Below are positions 39,388 through 43,185 of a stretch of DNA of 43,185 nucleotides, in pieces (positions within the stretch are counted from its first letter, which is position 1; every line of letters begins with the position of its first letter). The stretch is from an uncultured Eubacteriaceae bacterium (GTDB lineage: Bacteria; Bacillota; Clostridia; Lachnospirales; CAG-274), in assembly GCA_946495765.1 (NCBI GenBank), contig CAMMEG010000002.1, positions 1-43,185 on the forward strand, read 5' to 3'. The notes below the pieces were generated by a model. The model saw nothing but the letters and a program-made list of their open reading frames with translations. It ran no database searches and was not told the origin of the DNA. A program made the translations under genes and the position numbers.

Positions 39388-40245
39388 TTAAGCATCCTTT
39401 CTTTTGTTTTCTACTATTTCTACAATACGCTTTGGATAAGGTATGTTTATATATTCTTTATCAAATCTTTTTTTAATAAAACGTCTTATTTCTCGTTCTA
39501 CTTGCCAATTTTCTCCTATTTGTGTATCTGCTAATATTCTTATAATAACAGCGCTATCTGCTAACTCTATTATCCCTAATACTTTAGGCTCTGATATAAG
39601 CCCTGTTATTAAACTATTTTTAAATATTATATCCATTTCATCTTTCATAATAGCTATTACTTTGTCAATATTCTCTTCATAAGCTACATTTATATCTATT
39701 GTTGCTCGATTAAAATCTTTTGACATATTTGTTATTATTTTTATATTACCATTTGGTATAATATGTAAATCTCCATCAGCACTTCTTATCCTTGTACTTC
39801 TAAGTCCTATACTTTCTACAGTACCAGTAAGGGTATCAACTGTAATAATATCTCCTACACCAAACTGATCTTCAAACAATATAAACATCCCTGTTATAAC
39901 ATCTTGAACTAAGCTTTGTGCTCCAAAACCAATAGCAACACTACTAACACTAGCAACAGCTATTAACGATTTCATATCTATACCAAAATTGCCTAGTACA
40001 TTACATCCTGCCACAAACCAAACAGTATATTTTATAATACTTGCCAATACTTCAAATAAGGTTTGTCTTTTTCTTTCTGTTATTTTAACATTCATATTTA
40101 ATGATTTTTTTAATATACCTGTTAATATTTTTATAACAATACCTGCTACTATTATTTGTATTATACTTATTCCTATGTTTGAAATTAAATCTATAAGCCA
40201 ATCTAAACTTTTTATAGCCTCCATTTTTTCATTTAGTTTATTCAT
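39388..40245 (-). CDS. MscS-family mechanosensitive ion channel
   Basis: VAIGFGAQSLVQDVITGMFILFEDQFGVGDIITVDTLTGTVESIGLRSTRIRSADGDLHIIPNG. Confidence 0.95.
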   Translation of the reverse strand: MNKLNEKMEAIKSLDWLIDLISNIGISIIQIIVAGIVIKILTGILKKSLNMNVKITERKRQTLFEVLASIIKYTVWFVAGCNVLGNFGIDMKSLIAVASVSSVAIGFGAQSLVQDVITGMFILFEDQFGVGDIITVDTLTGTVESIGLRSTRIRSADGDLHIIPNGNIKIITNMSKDFNRATIDINVAYEENIDKVIAIMKDEMDIIFKNSLITGLISEPKVLGIIELADSAVIIRILADTQIGENWQVEREIRRFIKKRFDKEYINIPYPKRIVEIVENKRKDA

Positions 40246-40276
40246 AGTTTGCTCCTTCTTCTTTTGTTTTATTATA

Positions 40277-40933
40277 CTATTTTATATTTTTTATAAAATA
40301 TTCAAACATACTTTTACTATTTTCATCAAATAAAGCCTCTGGATGCCATTGTATACCTATAAAAAATCTATCTTTATTAATATATTCTATTCCTTCTACT
40401 ATATTTTCACAAGTAGCACATACTTTAAATCCATTAGCCACTTTGTCTATAACCTGATGATGAACTGAGTTTACCTTTATTTTATCTTTTCTAATTATAT
40501 CGTATAATAAAGAAGTTTTTTCTATATTTACATAATGAGTAGCTATATTTTTATGTTCTTTTTGACTATGTCCATCTATATGCTGATTAAGTGTTCCACC
40601 AAATGCTACATTCATTATTTGTATACCTCTACATATAGCAAAAGTAGGTATTTTTCTTTTAAAAGCCTCTTTTAAAAGAGTTATCTCAAATATATCTCTT
40701 TCATCATATATATCGTTAGTTTTATAATGTTTTTTTTGATTATATATAGTAGGATTTACATCTCCTCCACCAGTTAATAAAATCCCGCCTATATAGTCAT
40801 AATTTATATTTTTTATATTGTAATCACATATATAATATGTTTTATCAAATGATATTAAACTATTTATATAATATTTATTTAAGAAATATTTTTCTTTATC
40901 ATTAGAAGGAACTACTAAAATAAACTTTTCCAT
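40277..40933 (-). CDS. Class I glutamine amidotransferase-like (peptidase C26) hydrolase
   Basis: GGILLTGGGDVNPTIY, FAICRGIQIMNVAFGGTLNQHI (Cys), IGIQWHPEAL (His). Confidence 0.92.
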   Translation of the reverse strand: MEKFILVVPSNDKEKYFLNKYYINSLISFDKTYYICDYNIKNINYDYIGGILLTGGGDVNPTIYNQKKHYKTNDIYDERDIFEITLLKEAFKRKIPTFAICRGIQIMNVAFGGTLNQHIDGHSQKEHKNIATHYVNIEKTSLLYDIIRKDKIKVNSVHHQVIDKVANGFKVCATCENIVEGIEYINKDRFFIGIQWHPEALFDENSKSMFEYFIKNIK

Positions 40934-40996
40934 AAAACCTCCTTATAATTATCATACTATATATTTATTACACTATTTAAAAATTATTATTATTTT

Positions 40997-41027
40997 TAAA
41001 AAAATAGTTTTCAAAACTATTTTTTTA
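40997..41027. other. Perfect 15 bp-arm hairpin in a divergent intergenic region
   Basis: TAAAAAAATAGTTTT C AAAACTATTTTTTTA. Confidence 0.75.
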
Positions 41028-41092
41028 TGTTAAAATTATTATACTATATTTTTTTAATAATGTAAATTAATTAAATTTTTAAGGAGTTTATT

Positions 41093-41671
41093 ATGGGTAA
41101 CTTAAATTTAATGGATATAGATATGTTAAAAGAAGTAGCAAATATTGGTACTGGTAATGCTGCTACTAGTTTATCAAACCTTGTTAATCAGCGTATTACT
41201 ATGAGTGTTCCTACTGTAAAAATGCCTGAGTTTAAACATCTTGCTGATATTATAGGTGGAGCTGATGCTTTAATCTCTGGATTATTAGTTGGTATTAGTG
41301 GTGATGTAGATGGTATTATGATGTACCTTATGACAGAAAAATCTGCTTGTACCCTTGCTAAAGAAATTATGGGTAGAGATAAAAAAAGTTTTGCAGATTT
41401 TGATGAAATAGACTATTCTATGCTTACAGAAATTGGAAATATACTTACAAGTTCTTATTTAACAGCTCTATCTCAGCTTATGAACTATAAAATAGATCAA
41501 TCTGTTCCTTCTCTTTCTGTTGATATGGCTGGTGCTATATTAAGCGTCCCTGCTATAGAATTTGGACGTGTAGCTGATAGAGTTCTATTTATAGAGTCCA
41601 CTTTTAGCCAAGCAACCGATAAAACTAAAGATTTATCTGGGTTCTTTATGCTTATACCAGAGGTTAAATAG
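41093..41671 (+). CDS. cheC: CheC-family chemotaxis phosphatase
   Basis: DMLKEVANIGTGNAATSLSNLVN and TEIGNILTSSYLTALSQL repeats of the CheC active-site helices. Confidence 0.92.
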   Translation: MGNLNLMDIDMLKEVANIGTGNAATSLSNLVNQRITMSVPTVKMPEFKHLADIIGGADALISGLLVGISGDVDGIMMYLMTEKSACTLAKEIMGRDKKSFADFDEIDYSMLTEIGNILTSSYLTALSQLMNYKIDQSVPSLSVDMAGAILSVPAIEFGRVADRVLFIESTFSQATDKTKDLSGFFMLIPEVK

Positions 41672-41758
41672 TTTATTTTAACTTTATATATTTTTATAAT
41701 TTGTATATTTAAAACTAAAACAAATTATATTAAATATAATGAGTTAATGGAGGTATTT

Positions 41759-42535
41759 ATGAATACTATTAAAACTTGCACTTATAATATTAGATATGAT
41801 AATTTAGAAGATTTAAACTGGGGTTGGAACCAAAGAAGTGAACATATATTAAATATGATAAAAAGAGAAAACTTTGATATATTAGGTATACAAGAAGCTT
41901 TACCAAATCAATTACAAAGTTTAAAGTCAATTGATAAATATGAGTTTTTTGGTGTATCTAGAAGTAATAATCCTGATAAAGATGAGTATAATGGAATATT
42001 TTATAAAAAAGATAGATTTGAAAAAATAGATGGTGGTTATTTTTGGCTATCTAAAACTCCTGACAAACCTTCTTTTTATGAAGGTGCTGGTTGTAAAAGG
42101 ATATGTGTTTGGATAATACTTTTAGATAAGATAACTAATAAAAATATTGTATTTTCTGTGACACATCTTGATAATTTATCCGAAGATGCTAGAATATACA
42201 GTTGCAACCTTATACTAGAAAAATTATCTAAATACTATAACCTCTATCCTTTTGTATTAATGGGTGATTTTAACTCTATTACAACAGATATTGTATATAA
42301 AAACATATCCAATATTTTTTCTGAAGTAAAAGTTGCTACAAATTTTAATCCTAAAGGCACTTTTACCTCTGATGCAAATTTTTTAGTAAATTCTGAGGAA
42401 GAAGAATTAGAAATAGATTTTATCTTTATAAATGAACTTTTTAGTGTAAAAAATGTTAATATTTTAAGAGATAGTTTTGATGGTAAATATATATCTGACC
42501 ATTTTCCTGTTGTGGCTAATTTATATTACTATTAA
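41759..42535 (+). CDS. Endonuclease/exonuclease/phosphatase (EEP) family protein
   Basis: TYNIRYDN, LGIQEALPNQL, VTHLDNLSEDAR, LMGDFNS, DFIFIN, SDHFPVVANL motifs. Confidence 0.93.
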   Translation: MNTIKTCTYNIRYDNLEDLNWGWNQRSEHILNMIKRENFDILGIQEALPNQLQSLKSIDKYEFFGVSRSNNPDKDEYNGIFYKKDRFEKIDGGYFWLSKTPDKPSFYEGAGCKRICVWIILLDKITNKNIVFSVTHLDNLSEDARIYSCNLILEKLSKYYNLYPFVLMGDFNSITTDIVYKNISNIFSEVKVATNFNPKGTFTSDANFLVNSEEEELEIDFIFINELFSVKNVNILRDSFDGKYISDHFPVVANLYYY

Positions 42536-42542
42536 TCTCTTT

Positions 42543-42582
42543 AAAATAAATAAACCTTACATATGTAAGGTTTATTTATTTT
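42543..42582. terminator. Perfect 40-nt palindrome, bidirectional terminator between convergent genes
   Basis: AAAATAAATAAACCTTACATATGTAAGGTTTATTTATTTT. Confidence 0.85.
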
Positions 42583-42770
42583 TATTTTATACAAATCCCT
42601 ATTCCTTTTGATAAATATTTTTCTTTTGTAGCTAATCCACCTCTTATATGTCTTTCAGACTTATTAAGATCTAAAACTTTTTTAGCCTGATTAGCAAGAT
42701 TTGGATTTATGTTTAATAGCCGTTCTGTTACATCCTTATGTATAACTATTACTAATAAGAACGTTTTTGC
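42582..42770 (-). pseudogene. Start-less coding-like fragment, unknown
   Basis: Open frame ...TFLLVIVIHKDVTERLLNINPNLANQAKKVLDLNKSERHIRGGLATKEKYLSKGIGICIK* with no ATG/GTG/TTG after the preceding stop; overlaps the recombinase 3' end. Confidence 0.4.
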
Positions 42771-43185
42771 CTACACCAATATCTGAAAATACTTTTAAAT
42801 ATATATTTACATTTCCTTTTTCATCTACTACTATTTTTTCTATTATTTTTTTTAAACTAGCATTAGTTAAATTGTCCATATTTAAAATATTTTCTAAATC
42901 TTTAAATGTATTATATATTGTTTCTTCTAGCCTGCCCTCTTTTGATAAATTACTTTTTATAAATTCAAGCTCTTTCTTATTTTTTTCTATATCTTCATTT
43001 ATTTGTTTTACTTTTTTATTAAGTTCATCTCTTTCTATTAAATCATCTGTATACATTTCTATATATTTTTCTTTTGTTTTTTGTAATTTATTTAACTTTT
43101 TTTGTATTTCTTTTTCTGTATTAATATTATCTTCTTTGTTTTTATATATTTTATTAAATTCTTTTACTATTATCTTTATTGTGTC
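42736..43185 (-). CDS. C-terminal part of a probable large serine recombinase (5' end outside window)
   Basis: Frame is open to the window edge: DTIKIIVKEFNKIYKNKEDNINTEKEIQKKLNKLQKTKEKYIEMYTDDLIERDELNKKVKQINEDIEKNKKELEFI...LENILNMDNLTNASLKKIIEKIVVDEKGNVNIYLKV, the coiled-coil plus C-terminal strand pattern of large serine recombinases. Confidence 0.72.
   Translation of the reverse strand, partial: DTIKIIVKEFNKIYKNKEDNINTEKEIQKKLNKLQKTKEKYIEMYTDDLIERDELNKKVKQINEDIEKNKKELEFIKSNLSKEGRLEETIYNTFKDLENILNMDNLTNASLKKIIEKIVVDEKGNVNIYLKVFSDIGVGKNVLISNSYT

Noticed and set aside
41759-42535. EEP-family protein as a toxin (CDT-B-like nuclease)
   Set aside because: No signal peptide or partner genes; the family includes many ordinary phosphatases/nucleases and no toxin-specific feature is visible.

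Overview
This 43.2 kb window is very AT-rich and comes from a spore-forming, apparently motile member of the Clostridia. Most genes lie on the minus strand. It is largely housekeeping, sporulation and metabolic sequence: thrS with a T-box leader, trpS, gltX, spoIIM-spoIIP, a SpoVB/MOP flippase, rsfS, a NadD-YqeK fusion, a 3-methyladenine glycosylase, spoVAA-AB-AC-AD, a TGS/uridine-kinase-like protein, a Nif3-like protein, trmK, gltB, spoIIR, pncB, pyrE, a two-gene pyruvate/2-oxoacid:ferredoxin oxidoreductase (alpha-beta and gamma-delta fusions), mscS, a C26 glutamine-amidotransferase-like hydrolase, cheC and an EEP-family phosphatase. The accessory content is modest: a secreted papain/NlpC-like peptidase followed by a tandemly duplicated small membrane protein, a Fur-box-controlled flavoreductase, a CotF-like pair, a decayed PilZ paralogue, a frameshifted ORF after trpS, a dispersed ~130 bp repeat family with a covarying internal hairpin, several nearly loopless perfect palindromes, and the C-terminal part of a probable large serine recombinase at the right edge. 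No CRISPR array, rRNA or tRNA was recognised. The best candidates for something undescribed are the repeat family and the peptidase/duplicated membrane-protein locus. Neither is proven to be a functional system from sequence alone. All calls were made by eye, without database searches.
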